Positions 36,361 to 46,032 of a stretch of DNA of 60,737 nucleotides are shown here, piece by piece (position 1 is the stretch's first letter; the number at the start of each line of letters is the position of its first letter). The stretch covers positions 1 through 60,737 of the forward strand of contig JANQQS010000157.1 of NCBI GenBank assembly GCA_028284955.1, given 5' to 3'. The notes under the pieces were generated by a model, which was not told where the DNA came from, ran no database searches, and saw only the letters and a program-made list of their open reading frames with translations. The translations under genes and the position numbers were made by a program. The DNA is from Myxococcota bacterium (GTDB lineage Bacteria > Myxococcota_A > Polyangia > Polyangiales > Houyiibacteriaceae).

Positions 36361-37766
36361 GTTCTCGCCCCCTCAAGACAGGCGACGTCGTCGCAGGCCG
36401 ATATCGAATCGATTCATTTCTCGCGGATGGAGGAATGGGATCAGTATTTCGGGCAACCCAACTCAAGCTCAACCGACCCGTGGCACTAAAAGTCATGATG
36501 CCCCCTCCAAGCCGAGTCGAACAGGCTCGAGCGCGATTCGCGCGCGAAGCTCAGGTCGCTTCGAAGTTGCGACATCCCGGAGCGGTCGAAATATACGACT
36601 TCGGCGAGCACCAGGAGTCGTTGTTTTTATGCATGCGTTTGATCGAGGGGGTTCTGCTCAGCGAACTGATCGAGGCAAGCCTTCCGGCGATGGAACTCCA
36701 TCGAGCGGTAGGCATCGCGATTCAGCTCGCGGAGGTATTGCAGGCGGCGCACGCGATCGCGCTGACTCATCGAGACGTCAAACCAGACAATATCGTTCTC
36801 GAACCCACGCGTGATGCCAGCGAGCGCGCGGTGCTCTTAGATTTCGGTTTGGCGTTCATGATGAGCGCGGAAGACTCAACCGGACGCCTCACCCGCGATG
36901 GCTCGTTTGTAGGCACGCCAGAATACTCGTCGCCAGAGCAAGCGTGCGCCCGTCCTATCGGACCACCAAGCGACATCTATTCGCTCGGCTGCGTATTGTA
37001 CGAGTTGCTCACAGGCGCCCCACCCTTCGATGGAGATGCAGCGATCGTTCTAGCAAGACACCTCTACATGGAGCCTCGCACGCTGCGAGAGCTTTGGCCG
37101 GACCGCAACTTCCCTGCCGTTCTCGACGAATTGGTCCTGCGTATGCTCAGCAAAGAACCGAGCGCGCGCCCAACCGCGGCGTCGGTGTGCGCAGCGCTCC
37201 AGGCAATGGACTTGGGCGCCCCAGTGCGTTCCCGATTGTCGCGAGCCGGACTTCGCTTGGGGCGCTCTGCCCGAATGCTTTCTGAGCGCCCTACGCGCTC
37301 TTCCGCCCCGGCCAAACCGGAGACGAACGTCGAAACCGAGACCGATCCTTCGTCTCCGGATGCCGTAGATGGCGCGATTCGGCATGACGAGGGTGACATC
37401 GGCGAGATTTGCATCATCGGAACGGTTGACGATGATCTCGCCACGGGACTCGTCGCACATGGTTTTCGCGTGATCCACGCCGCTTCAAAATCCTCGTCGC
37501 GTGAACACAACAAGAACCAGATGGGCCAAGTACTTCCTCAATGCGACGCCATCGTCGCGCTCGATGCATCGCTCGAGACGCTCGAGATTTTGGTTCAGTA
37601 CGGAGCGCCCGTGCTTGCTGATGGAGAACGCGGTGACATGCGCCGTATCCGCGACTTGCTTCGGATCGGAATCGCCGAAGTCGTTTCTAAACCCGTGTCG
37701 TCTGCCCAGCTAGGGCGAAAGCTGCTGCGCGTGCTGCGTCTCAAACCACCAGCAGGCGAGTCATGA
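36357..37766 (+). CDS. Ser/Thr kinase fused to a degenerate receiver-like domain
   Basis: A 469-residue protein. The kinase domain (about 15-275) has LADGGMGSVF, VALKVM, HRDVKPDN, LLDFGLAF and SSPEQ. After a linker, residues about 345-462 look like a CheY-type fold (ICIIGTVDDDLATGLVAHGF, CDAIVALDAS, VSKPVSSAQL), but the phospho-acceptor region is poorly conserved, so it may be a protein-interaction module. ATGA overlaps on both sides couple it to the cyclase and the LysM/FecR gene. This implies one operon in which cyclic nucleotide and phosphorylation signals meet. Confidence 0.88.
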   Translation: MSSRPLKTGDVVAGRYRIDSFLADGGMGSVFRATQLKLNRPVALKVMMPPPSRVEQARARFAREAQVASKLRHPGAVEIYDFGEHQESLFLCMRLIEGVLLSELIEASLPAMELHRAVGIAIQLAEVLQAAHAIALTHRDVKPDNIVLEPTRDASERAVLLDFGLAFMMSAEDSTGRLTRDGSFVGTPEYSSPEQACARPIGPPSDIYSLGCVLYELLTGAPPFDGDAAIVLARHLYMEPRTLRELWPDRNFPAVLDELVLRMLSKEPSARPTAASVCAALQAMDLGAPVRSRLSRAGLRLGRSARMLSERPTRSSAPAKPETNVETETDPSSPDAVDGAIRHDEGDIGEICIIGTVDDDLATGLVAHGFRVIHAASKSSSREHNKNQMGQVLPQCDAIVALDASLETLEILVQYGAPVLADGERGDMRRIRDLLRIGIAEVVSKPVSSAQLGRKLLRVLRLKPPAGES

Positions 37767-39982
37767 AGTTTGTTTTCTCAATACGGGTTGGCATCATCTT
37801 CGCCGCGGCCTTCACCTCGCTATGCACGCACCCGACTGCTCTGTCGGCTCAAGCTCACCCCCAAACGCCTTCCGAATCTCGTTCGACCAACGTGGAGCTT
37901 TTCAACTACCGCACCCAACCCGGCGATACTTGTTCGGGAATCGCACGGCGCATGTTCGGAAATCGCCAGCGTTACGACGTGATTCATCGATACAACGAAC
38001 TGGGCCCACTGCCTCATCGGCTTCATCCAGGCACAATCTTGCGGCTTCCTCGAAACGCCCTATCCGAATCTCAAGATCCCGAAGCGGAGGTCGCCTCGGT
38101 CCGCAGGCGGGTACAAGCGCGAGCACCGGTCGATTCAACATGGCAGAAAGCAAAAAGAGGGCTCGATCTGTTTCGAGGGTGGCGAGTCAACACGCTCGCC
38201 GACTCATCTGCGCAGCTCGATTTTCGCGACCGTTCCCAGCTTCATCTGCGACAACATACGCTCGTGATCATCTACGGTGGAACGAGCGCTTCGATCCGCC
38301 GGCCGACCCGCGAAGCCCGGCTGGACCGAGGAACATTGCGTACACGCCTCGGCGAACTTCGGCTCGCGCTATCAACTCCGTCTGCCAATGCGAAGCTCCG
38401 AGGAGGCAGCGCGGTCATGTCGGTCGACGACGAAGGCGCGAGCCGCGTATCCAACCATAGTGGAGGGGCGGCCGATCTACGGGCATCTTCGAGCACCAAT
38501 GGGCGCTCCCGCTCAACGCGTGCGTCCCTGGTCCGACCTGGCTTCGGATCCAAGGTGGAGCAGGGGGGGCGCCCGACGCCGCCTCAGCCGCTACCCGACG
38601 CACCACAATGGATATCGAAAGAACGGGCCTTTCCGGGGCTGGCTGGACGAGGCGCAACGGCTTCTGGATCGTGGAGCGCGGTGCCCAAAGCTGCGCGATA
38701 TCGAGTCGAACTAGCCCGCGGCCAGAACGGAGAAGACCTTGTCGCGGCGGTCGAAGTCGAAAAAAGCGTCACCCAATACGAGATCCACGGGCTCCCCGAA
38801 GGAGACTACTTTGTGTCGCTGTCCACGATCGACCTGGACGGATTTGAAAGCCGACCGAATCGCGACCAACCGATTCATATCGTGAACCTCCAGCTCATCG
38901 GGCCTGACGCTGAAGAACCTCTTCTGTTTTCGCCTCTCGATCCTTCCGCTCACGATGTGCCGGTCGAACGCGTATCTCCCGGCACTACGATCCTTCCTCC
39001 CAAAGGCGTTCATTGCCACGCAGACCGCCCAGAGCATCGTCGTCGAAAAACTGTGTTGAGGCGCGCAGGACGAAATCAAATCGTATGCGAATCGGACGCG
39101 CACGGTCGCTTCGCGGCGGTTTCGCTCGACGTGATCGCAGCGCCACCAACACTCGATGATCAGAGCGCTCCCTCGCAAACGGAGGAGACAGCACCGACTA
39201 TCGAACCGCCACCCCCCTCGCTCGCGCTTCACGAATCATTTGGACTTGTGGCATCTCCGCATCTCGTAGGCTTGCGACACGAACGACGGCGCGGGAGCGG
39301 AGCATGGTTGTCATTGGCGCTCTTGGGTCGCCCCCGGACCTCCACGACTCGAGAGATCCGTCAAAGCGCAGGCGCAGAAGCGGGCTTCATCGACGACCGG
39401 CTGCGAATCGGACTCGGGTCCAGTTTCAGCGCCGTTCGCACAGATGACGCCGGGAGCGGCGGAGGATCTGGCGACCTGTCCGCATCGGCTGGTTGGCTGA
39501 TTCATCGCTCCACAGCTGCGGGCGTGTACGCGGAGATCGGCGCTTGGTTTCCCATTGGACCGAGCGGCACTACGCTCGATGCCTACCGGCTCGCGCCTTC
39601 GGTTGAAGCGTCGGGGCAACCGCTATCCTGGCTCTCTTTGCGCACGCGGCAGGCCGCGCTGTTGGACGCGGAAGCGAACGGAACGTACCTTTGGTCGTCA
39701 GCCTACGGGGTCGACATTCGGCTTGCACCGTGGCTTAGTTTGGGGACTGAAGTTGATCTTTCCCTCGGAGAGCTGGATGGCTCGATCGCTGCAGTGGGCA
39801 TTGGAGGCGGTATGGCCGCAGCATGGAACACAATCTCTCTCAACGCTGGGTTTCGCTACTCGGCGACCAACGATCTTGAAGATCTGCTCGGGCGTTTTTC
39901 CCTCGTGGGCGCGCTGCGTGTCGCGTTCGACGCATCCGATTTCGAAAGAAGCAACCCGGCTCCTCAGAGCTCGCCCCGCTAA
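37763..39982 (+). CDS. secreted LysM/FecR protein with C-terminal beta-barrel-like region
   Basis: A 739-residue exported protein with a signal peptide (FAAAFTSLCTHPTALSAQA). LysM at about 48-95 (YRTQPGDTCSGIARRMFG, LHPGTILRLP) would bind peptidoglycan. A FecR-type domain follows at about 130-230 (RVNTLADSSAQLDFRDRS). Next come a fibronectin-like segment (YRVELARGQNGEDL) and a Pro-rich linker. The last 220 residues are alternating amphipathic strands ending FDASDF, suggesting an outer-membrane barrel. This tethered sensor layout is frequent in Myxococcota kinase operons. The start overlaps the kinase stop as ATGA. Confidence 0.85.
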   Translation: MKFVFSIRVGIIFAAAFTSLCTHPTALSAQAHPQTPSESRSTNVELFNYRTQPGDTCSGIARRMFGNRQRYDVIHRYNELGPLPHRLHPGTILRLPRNALSESQDPEAEVASVRRRVQARAPVDSTWQKAKRGLDLFRGWRVNTLADSSAQLDFRDRSQLHLRQHTLVIIYGGTSASIRRPTREARLDRGTLRTRLGELRLALSTPSANAKLRGGSAVMSVDDEGASRVSNHSGGAADLRASSSTNGRSRSTRASLVRPGFGSKVEQGGRPTPPQPLPDAPQWISKERAFPGLAGRGATASGSWSAVPKAARYRVELARGQNGEDLVAAVEVEKSVTQYEIHGLPEGDYFVSLSTIDLDGFESRPNRDQPIHIVNLQLIGPDAEEPLLFSPLDPSAHDVPVERVSPGTTILPPKGVHCHADRPEHRRRKTVLRRAGRNQIVCESDAHGRFAAVSLDVIAAPPTLDDQSAPSQTEETAPTIEPPPPSLALHESFGLVASPHLVGLRHERRRGSGAWLSLALLGRPRTSTTREIRQSAGAEAGFIDDRLRIGLGSSFSAVRTDDAGSGGGSGDLSASAGWLIHRSTAAGVYAEIGAWFPIGPSGTTLDAYRLAPSVEASGQPLSWLSLRTRQAALLDAEANGTYLWSSAYGVDIRLAPWLSLGTEVDLSLGELDGSIAAVGIGGGMAAAWNTISLNAGFRYSATNDLEDLLGRFSLVGALRVAFDASDFERSNPAPQSSPR

Positions 39983-40005
39983 AGGCGTGTGCTATCGTCC
40001 GCGCC

Positions 40006-41310
40006 GTGAAGCAAACCACGGAGAGCGAGGAGCTTCCCGAGTGGTCGGTGGAGCTTTTGGCCGCCGAGGTGGTCGATGGTCCGTCGGAAGGCCTTAGCGT
40101 TACAGCAAAGAGCGAAACCCTCAGCGTCGGCACAGCTCAAGGAAACGACCTCGTCGTCAAAGACGAAACCGCATCTCGTTTTCATCTCGAACTCGAGCGG
40201 TGCGCAGAGGGTGTTCTCGTACGCGACGCAGGTTCGACGAACGGCACGTTCGCGGGAACCATACGCATCAAAGAAGCCATCGTGGCTCCGGGAACCGTGC
40301 TCCGCGCAGGAAATACTTCGATTCGCGTAGAAGATGCGGGGCGCAGCCGGCTCAGCGTCCACCCCGGAAGCACGCTCGGTCTGCTTCGCGGCGAAAGCGC
40401 CCAAATGCGCAGGCTCATGGCTCGGGTCGAGCGCGCGGCGAAATCGGAAGCGCCAGTATTGATCACCGGAGAATCCGGAACGGGTAAGGAAATCGCCGCC
40501 CGCTCGCTACACGAGCTCGGGCCGCGGACCGGCGCGCCGTTCGTCACGGTAGATTGTGGCGCGCTCGCGCCCAACCTAATCGCGAGCGAACTCTTCGGTC
40601 ACGAACGAGGAGCATTTACCGGAGCCGACCGCCAACACGTGGGCGCATTCGAGCAAGCCAACGGGGGCACGCTATTTCTCGACGAGGTCGGCGAACTTCC
40701 CGCCGAGCTCCAGCCAACATTGCTCGGAGCGCTAGAGCGGAAACGGTTTCGCCGCGTCGGCGGTCGACAGGAAATCTCGACCAACGTACGCATTATCGCC
40801 GCCACCAACCGCGACCTGCGAGCCGAAGTCAACGCAGGCGTGTTTCGCCTCGACCTCTACTACCGAATCGCAGTGGTCGTGCTCAAAATGCCCGCACTGC
40901 GGGATCGCCCGGAAGATATTCCTGTTCTGATTCGGCATTTCCTAGACGAATTCGGCTCATCGGATGCGCTCGCGATCTTCTCCTCGGAAACAATAGGGCA
41001 GCTGTCGCATCACGCATGGCCCGGCAATGCTCGCGAGCTAAGAAATTTAGTCGAAGCAACACTGGCGATGGGAGAGCCTCCCGAACCCGAGCTCAGCGCG
41101 AACATGGAGCAAAATTCGTCGCACGCCTTTGAGCCTTTTTTCCCGCTGCCCTATCGCGAAGCCCGAGCCGGAATTCTGAGCAGCTTCGAGCGAGCATACG
41201 CTTCGCATTGGTTGTCAGAATCCGAAGGCAACGTGGCCAGCGCTGCGCGCCAAGCGCGCATGGATCGCTCCACGCTGTTTGAGCTCATTCGCAAACACAA
41301 ACTCCGATAG
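40006..41310 (+). CDS. FHA-domain sigma-54 enhancer-binding activator
   Basis: A 434-residue regulator. The FHA phosphothreonine-binding domain (about 20-105) has SRFHLELE and DAGSTNGTFA; the AAA+ domain (about 125-345) has Walker A GESGTGKE, the sigma-54 contact loop GAFTGA, Walker B GGTLFLDEVGE, and the arginine-finger region. A Fis-type helix-turn-helix ends the protein (GNVASAARQARMDRSTLFELI). FHA in place of a receiver implies activation by a Ser/Thr kinase, and the kinase gene two places upstream is a natural candidate. The start is GTG, 24 bases after the LysM/FecR gene. Confidence 0.93.
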   Translation: MKQTTESEELPEWSVELLAAEVVDGPSEGLSVTAKSETLSVGTAQGNDLVVKDETASRFHLELERCAEGVLVRDAGSTNGTFAGTIRIKEAIVAPGTVLRAGNTSIRVEDAGRSRLSVHPGSTLGLLRGESAQMRRLMARVERAAKSEAPVLITGESGTGKEIAARSLHELGPRTGAPFVTVDCGALAPNLIASELFGHERGAFTGADRQHVGAFEQANGGTLFLDEVGELPAELQPTLLGALERKRFRRVGGRQEISTNVRIIAATNRDLRAEVNAGVFRLDLYYRIAVVVLKMPALRDRPEDIPVLIRHFLDEFGSSDALAIFSSETIGQLSHHAWPGNARELRNLVEATLAMGEPPEPELSANMEQNSSHAFEPFFPLPYREARAGILSSFERAYASHWLSESEGNVASAARQARMDRSTLFELIRKHKLR

Positions 41311-41331
41311 AGCGGAACGCGAACCCAACTG

Positions 41332-41416
41332 TGTAGACCTCTGCGCTATGTAGACCTCCGCGCTGTGTAAACCTCTGCGCTGTGTAGATCACTGAGCTAT
41401 GTAGATCCCTGCGCAA
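41332..41416 (-). repeat. 5 x 17-bp tandem repeat spanning a stop codon
   Basis: Units of TGTAGACCTCTGCGCTA (plus strand) fill the gap between the activator and the leftward GAF gene. The unit at its right end encodes the last residues of the GAF protein, and the TAG stop (41397-41399) lies at the junction of two units. Unit length is 17, so the frame shifts between copies. Confidence 0.88.
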
Positions 41417-41927
41417 TGGCGCGCTCGATGGCCACCGCAGTGCAACCCATGGCCGACAAGGCAGCGAGCTCGAAATCTCTCGGCGCGTAGTCGCACACGC
41501 TGGCGATTCCCAACACTTCTTGTCGCGGCCGAACTGGTACGCCGATGAGCGAACGAACGTTTTGCTCGTTCATCCATTTGCGTACCGACGCATCGACTGG
41601 TTCAGAAGCCTCCGTCACGTCACGAACCCGAACCGGTGTTGATGCATTCGAATCCGCGACAGAATCCAACAGCGGATCGCTCCACGCCACGCGGACGCTC
41701 GAGGCTCCCGCGCCCCGCACCGCGACGCGCACCCGCACCACAAGCGCCCCGGCTGAACGCAGAGAAAGCTCCGCCAGTGGCATGCGCGTAGCTCGAGCCG
41801 CTTGGGTCAGGTGACCGACGAGCTGATTGTGGATTCCGATCTGGATCGGCGACGCGACAGACACATAGCTGGTTTGTGCAAAACCGATGCCGTCGAAAAA
41901 TGCCTGAGTTTTCGCCAATGCCCACAA
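41397..41927 (-). CDS. GAF-like domain protein
   Basis: A 176-residue soluble protein whose second half fits a GAF domain end (NEQNVRSLIGVPVRPRQEVLGIASVCDYAPRDF, seen as consecutive short motifs, then ALSAMGCTAVAIERAI). The first half contains a variable Val/Arg-rich beta region. Ligand unknown. The start is uncertain: TTG at 41927 is the first available in frame. It sits beside the FHA activator, in the opposite direction, with a repeat array at its 3' end. Confidence 0.6.
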   Translation of the reverse strand: MWALAKTQAFFDGIGFAQTSYVSVASPIQIGIHNQLVGHLTQAARATRMPLAELSLRSAGALVVRVRVAVRGAGASSVRVAWSDPLLDSVADSNASTPVRVRDVTEASEPVDASVRKWMNEQNVRSLIGVPVRPRQEVLGIASVCDYAPRDFELAALSAMGCTAVAIERAIAQGST

Positions 41928-42053
41928 GATTCGCCGTCGGTGGCCACCGTCGGGCGACGCTTGTCAGCCTCGGGCGATGCCTCCACCCGTGCTGCAACGC
42001 GTGTATTTCAGCGATTCCCCACCGCAAACGTTCGTATTTCCCGGAGCTTGAGT

Positions 42054-42995
42054 ATGCGATGCCAAGCCGTGTATGATCGGCGTAACAAGAGAGCAAATCG
42101 AGACCTTTGGATGCCCAAGCAATGGTTCGTGTTGATATCGGTGGTCGCGCTGGTTTCGGCCTCCGAAGGTTCACTAAACACTTCTCAGGTTCGCGCGCAG
42201 GCCGAACGAGAGGTGACCCAAACGGAAGCGGCCCCAACCGAAACGGCCCCAACCGAAACGGCGCAGCCTGCCAAACCCTCGCCCGTCAAAAAAGAAACTG
42301 AGTCATCAGCTGACGAAGAGGCGCGCGCGCTCAGTCAAGCTGGGCTGACCGCGTATCGGTCGGGACGGTACGAGAGCGCCCTAACCTACTTCGAACAGAG
42401 CTACGCGCTTTCCCAACGAGCCGCGCTTCTCTTCAACATTGGCTCTTGCGCAGAACGGCTTCGGCGCGACCAACGCGCAATCGAGGCTTACGAAGCGTAT
42501 CTTCGTGCTCGACCCAACGCAGACAATAGAGAAGCCGTCGAGGCTCGCATCGAAATTCTCCGCCATCATGTGGCCAATCGCCAAGCAAAGAACGACGTCG
42601 CGCCAGTGACTTCTCCGCCACCTCCTCCGACGCCCAGTTCTACAGGCGACGACGCGAATCCATCATCGCGCAGAAAAACGACCGGGTTCGCATTGCTGGG
42701 TGTCGCCGGAGGCGCGTTGGCGCTTGCCGCCAGCGCGATCCCGTGGTGGCTGGACCGGCGAGACGCGACAGAGATGTGCGGTCTTCCAGACCGCGTGTGC
42801 GACAACCAAAACAAACTGGAAACGCGTCGCAACGCAGCGCTCGGCACCTGGATCGGCGGCAGTGCAATTGCGGTCGGCAGTGCCGTCGCCGGCCTATTTC
42901 TGTTGCTGCGCAAGAACAAAAAGCACACCGCGACAGAAGCGCGTTGGCGGTGCGCTCCAGGCGCGCTTTCTCTATCTTGCCAGGGGCTGCTGTGA
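42054..42995 (+). CDS. exported TPR protein with C-terminal membrane helices
   Basis: A 313-residue protein. The ATG at 42054 has GGAG seven bases upstream; the ATG at 42111 is an alternative that shortens the charged n-region before the hydrophobic signal (FVLISVVALVSA). A low-complexity PTETA repeat follows, then two TPR-like helical pairs (GLTAYRSGRYESALTYFEQSY and LLFNIGSCAERLRRDQRAIEAYEAYL regions, about 105-185), a Pro-rich linker and two hydrophobic helices (GFALLGVAGGALALAASAI; GTWIGGSAIAVGSAVAGLFL). The layout is typical of myxobacterial envelope proteins. The stop overlaps the next gene's GTG. Confidence 0.75.
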   Translation: MRCQAVYDRRNKRANRDLWMPKQWFVLISVVALVSASEGSLNTSQVRAQAEREVTQTEAAPTETAPTETAQPAKPSPVKKETESSADEEARALSQAGLTAYRSGRYESALTYFEQSYALSQRAALLFNIGSCAERLRRDQRAIEAYEAYLRARPNADNREAVEARIEILRHHVANRQAKNDVAPVTSPPPPPTPSSTGDDANPSSRRKTTGFALLGVAGGALALAASAIPWWLDRRDATEMCGLPDRVCDNQNKLETRRNAALGTWIGGSAIAVGSAVAGLFLLLRKNKKHTATEARWRCAPGALSLSCQGLL

Positions 42996-44581
42996 TCGCT
43001 CGCGTATTTCTGCGCGCGGCGCTACTGATGGCCGTCGGCTGCCTCGATCCCGAGGTTCGTTTTCTTGATGCAACCGCTGACGCGGGGGCCAACCGGGACG
43101 ATGCAGGCGAACGCCGCGACGGGGGCTCCACCGTCGCTTGTCGTTCAGGTCTCGGCGACTGCGATGGCAACCCCACCAATGGATGCGAGGCTTCGTTCAC
43201 CGATGATGCGATGAACTGCGGCGGTTGCGGCGTGCAATGCGAAAAAGGTTCTTGCGAAGAAGGTCGATGCCGAAGCGGCGAATGGGTCGATATTTGGCCT
43301 TGCGAGACCGATTTCGTGCAAGTGCGTGACATCGTCGTGGACGACGCAGACCGTTTGATCGCGCTGGGCTTCCTCGGCGAAGAATGCGCGCCCTTAGGAG
43401 AATCTCCGCGCGGGAGTTCAGACTGGGGCATCGCGCGATACCGCGCGCAGGAAGGCGCACGAGATTCGGATTGGGTCGCGCGGTACGGTTCGCCTCTTGC
43501 CGACCAACCATTCGCAATAGACCTCAGCGGCGACCGCGTGCTGGCCGGAGGAGATTGCCGTAACGGAATGGAATTTGGTGACGGAGAGCTCGAATCTCTG
43601 GACGGGGCGTCTGGCTGCGCCGCTACGTTTAACTTGAACGGCGAGGTCGACACCAAAGTATTTGTACGCGGAGACGCGTTTGAACCCCTTCAGGCTGTCG
43701 CGCTAGCAGACGAGGGGAGTTTCGCATTGGCAGGCGTATCGGCATCTCAAACGCTCACGCTCGGAGGTGATTGTCCTCCACTCGAGGGCTCGCCCGGGAC
43801 GGAGAAGGATCCGTTCATTGCCCGGTACGAAGAAGACGGCGACTGCTCGTGGGCGCTACGCGTGGGAGGCGGAGTAGACAGCGACTCGGTAGCGGGGCTT
43901 GCGTTCGATTCCGAATCAAACGTCTACTTAGCAGGAACGTTCGACGGATCGGTCAGCTTCGCCGACGCGCCAGCGGTCTCTCAACGGCAAGACGTATTTG
44001 TCTCATGCCTGTCGACAAATGGCACACCACAATGGATCTCGATCTTATCGGGATTGGGTGAGGACGTCGGCACGGCCTTCGTCTACGGTGGGGAAAGCAT
44101 TTTCGTCGCGCTAACCTTCACCGACTCCATCACCATCGGAGACGAAGTGTTCGCCGCCTCGGGCTCCTCGGATGCCCTCATCGTGCGCATGGACGCAGAC
44201 AACGGAGATGTGGGGTGGGTCGCGCACCTTCGTGGCGATGGTTTCGAAGAGGTCGGCGACCTGGCGTATGACCCCATTCGGTCGCAAGTAATTGCCGTAG
44301 GCGCGTTCAGCGAAGAAATCGCCGGCTCCAGTTTTCAAGCCAACGGCACTGGGTTCGAAGCATGGGCCGCGATTTTCGACGCCGAAACCGGAGCAGGAAG
44401 CAATCTGCTCACGTTCGGAGGCAACGGCACCGACGATGTCGACGCGGTCGCCGTCGATTCCAGAGGCGGTGTGTACCTCGGCGGACGCTTTCAGCGCGAA
44501 ACGATCTTTCCGAATGGCGAGGAGCACGTCGGCCCTGGCGCCGGCGCCACCGCGGGTTTTGTGTTTCGCTGGGAGCCTTAG
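42992..44581 (+). CDS. lipoprotein with Cys tag and beta-propeller-like repeats
   Basis: A 529-residue lipoprotein. Start GTG at 42992 overlaps the upstream TGA (GTGA); CAGGGGCT lies just before it. The lipobox is LLMAVGC. A compact Cys module (CDGNPTNGCE...NCGGCGVQC...CEEGRC) is the tag seen on many Myxococcota surface proteins. The rest contains SBBP-type repeats of about 55 residues such as GLAFDSESNVYLAGTFDGSV and VAVDSRGGVYLGGRF, probably a propeller. Binding partner unknown. It forms a translationally coupled pair with the TPR protein. Confidence 0.8.
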   Translation: MIARVFLRAALLMAVGCLDPEVRFLDATADAGANRDDAGERRDGGSTVACRSGLGDCDGNPTNGCEASFTDDAMNCGGCGVQCEKGSCEEGRCRSGEWVDIWPCETDFVQVRDIVVDDADRLIALGFLGEECAPLGESPRGSSDWGIARYRAQEGARDSDWVARYGSPLADQPFAIDLSGDRVLAGGDCRNGMEFGDGELESLDGASGCAATFNLNGEVDTKVFVRGDAFEPLQAVALADEGSFALAGVSASQTLTLGGDCPPLEGSPGTEKDPFIARYEEDGDCSWALRVGGGVDSDSVAGLAFDSESNVYLAGTFDGSVSFADAPAVSQRQDVFVSCLSTNGTPQWISILSGLGEDVGTAFVYGGESIFVALTFTDSITIGDEVFAASGSSDALIVRMDADNGDVGWVAHLRGDGFEEVGDLAYDPIRSQVIAVGAFSEEIAGSSFQANGTGFEAWAAIFDAETGAGSNLLTFGGNGTDDVDAVAVDSRGGVYLGGRFQRETIFPNGEEHVGPGAGATAGFVFRWEP

Positions 44582-44587
44582 CCGCGA

Positions 44588-46003
44588 TCAGGGCTGAGGC
44601 AACACATGATAGCGAACTACTTTGTGTTCAGGAGCAGGCAACCACTCGGTGGCTTCAACCACGAACGGCACGTCGGGAAAGCGCTCGCGAAGCGCGGCGT
44701 GAATATCCATCTTGAGAGCCTGCTCGTTGCCCGAAGCGTGCTTGGGTTCAAACCGCAAACGGAGCTCATCACCCGCTGCAATCACTTGATGCGCCTTGAT
44801 CGGAAATGCGGCGATCGCCTGTGACACCGCGGATGGGCTGAGTTCCATGCCGCGCACGGAAAACGACTGTGCCTCCTTTCCGCGCAGATCAAAAATGGAA
44901 ATACCTTCGTAGCCGCAGGGGCACTTTGCGCGCCGAAGTGTGGCCCAGTCGCCCGTGCGGTACTTGAGAAGGGGCGTCGCCCAGTTGACGAGATTCGTCA
45001 GGACGAGCTCTCCCGAGCCTTCTTCTTTGAGAGCTCCCTCTTCCCCGAGAACCGCAGCGCTGGGGACATCGTCGCGGCCGTCGGGAATCACATGAAGTTG
45101 CACAAACATCGACGAGAGATGCAGTCCACGATGATGATCGCACTCTCGCGCGATGACCCCACCTTCAGTGGATGCATAGGTATTGTAGATCGGGCAAGCA
45201 AAGGCTTGCTCGATCGTCAGTCGCTGGTCGGGATGGAGACATTCCGCCGACGACATGATCGCTTTTGGACGAATGCGTCTACCGCTGAGCTGCGCGTCAA
45301 GTTCGGCAAGCCTCAAGAAACAGCTTGGCTTGCTCGCGATAAGCGCCGGCTGCGTTTCGCGGAGCTCTTCTACCAGCGCGAAATCTCGAGTTTCGCCGCG
45401 CGCAAGCTGCCGGGTTCGTGAAAACGCAAGCCCGAGGTTGGGAAGAATGTACGTCGTGTCGGCTCGCGTGGGGTAGTTCATAATGTTGACGATGGCCGCT
45501 TCCCCCGATCGTATCGCGCGACGCAAGGAGAACGCCGACGAACACAACGACTCGTAGGCGTAGGGGCCACAGTCGAACCACGCTGGAAGATCGTACCTGA
45601 GACGCGCTTTGGTACCCAGTGTCCCGCTGGTTTCTCGTTCGAAAATCTCTGAGGAAAGGGTTTGTTCGCTCAGGAACCGATGGAAATCACCAACGACAGT
45701 GGTCTTGTCAATGAGCGGCAGCGCCTGCCACATCTGCTCTGCGTCTTTGCCGCGATGTTCCCGAAGTGCGCTTCGGTAGAACGGAACATGGGTTCGGACG
45801 TGATTCAGTGTGGCTCCTAAAAGCGATCCGCGGTCAACCAAACGTCGCCGCTCTCGCCATTCTTTTTGCGCCGCCAGCGCACGCCGTAAGTTGCCCACGA
45901 GCTCAGCTCGCGGCACCGATTCCTGCTCCGCGCGCGCTATCAGTTGGTCGAACACGTTTGCCGCTCTTTTCGCGATCGAGAAGCAGGGCGGCGGGCCGGT
46001 CAT
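44588..46003 (-). CDS. CapK/PaaK-like adenylate-forming enzyme
   Basis: A 471-residue member of the phenylacetate-CoA-ligase/CapK branch of AMP-binding enzymes. Visible motifs are the HVPFYRSAL N-terminal signature, the phosphate loop ETSGTLGTKA near 125, YASTEGG near 275, and TGDWATL with the AMP-ribose Asp near 365. Members activate carboxylates as acyl-AMP and load CoA, an acceptor protein or a peptide. No CoA-pathway gene is near. Thirty bases upstream is a 49-codon gene for a double-glycine leader peptide, which may be its substrate. It converges on the propeller lipoprotein gene with a six-base gap. Confidence 0.82.
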   Translation of the reverse strand: MTGPPPCFSIAKRAANVFDQLIARAEQESVPRAELVGNLRRALAAQKEWRERRRLVDRGSLLGATLNHVRTHVPFYRSALREHRGKDAEQMWQALPLIDKTTVVGDFHRFLSEQTLSSEIFERETSGTLGTKARLRYDLPAWFDCGPYAYESLCSSAFSLRRAIRSGEAAIVNIMNYPTRADTTYILPNLGLAFSRTRQLARGETRDFALVEELRETQPALIASKPSCFLRLAELDAQLSGRRIRPKAIMSSAECLHPDQRLTIEQAFACPIYNTYASTEGGVIARECDHHRGLHLSSMFVQLHVIPDGRDDVPSAAVLGEEGALKEEGSGELVLTNLVNWATPLLKYRTGDWATLRRAKCPCGYEGISIFDLRGKEAQSFSVRGMELSPSAVSQAIAAFPIKAHQVIAAGDELRLRFEPKHASGNEQALKMDIHAALRERFPDVPFVVEATEWLPAPEHKVVRYHVLPQP

Positions 46004-46032
46004 AGCTCGTCGCGGCCCGCCACCACCCGCCG

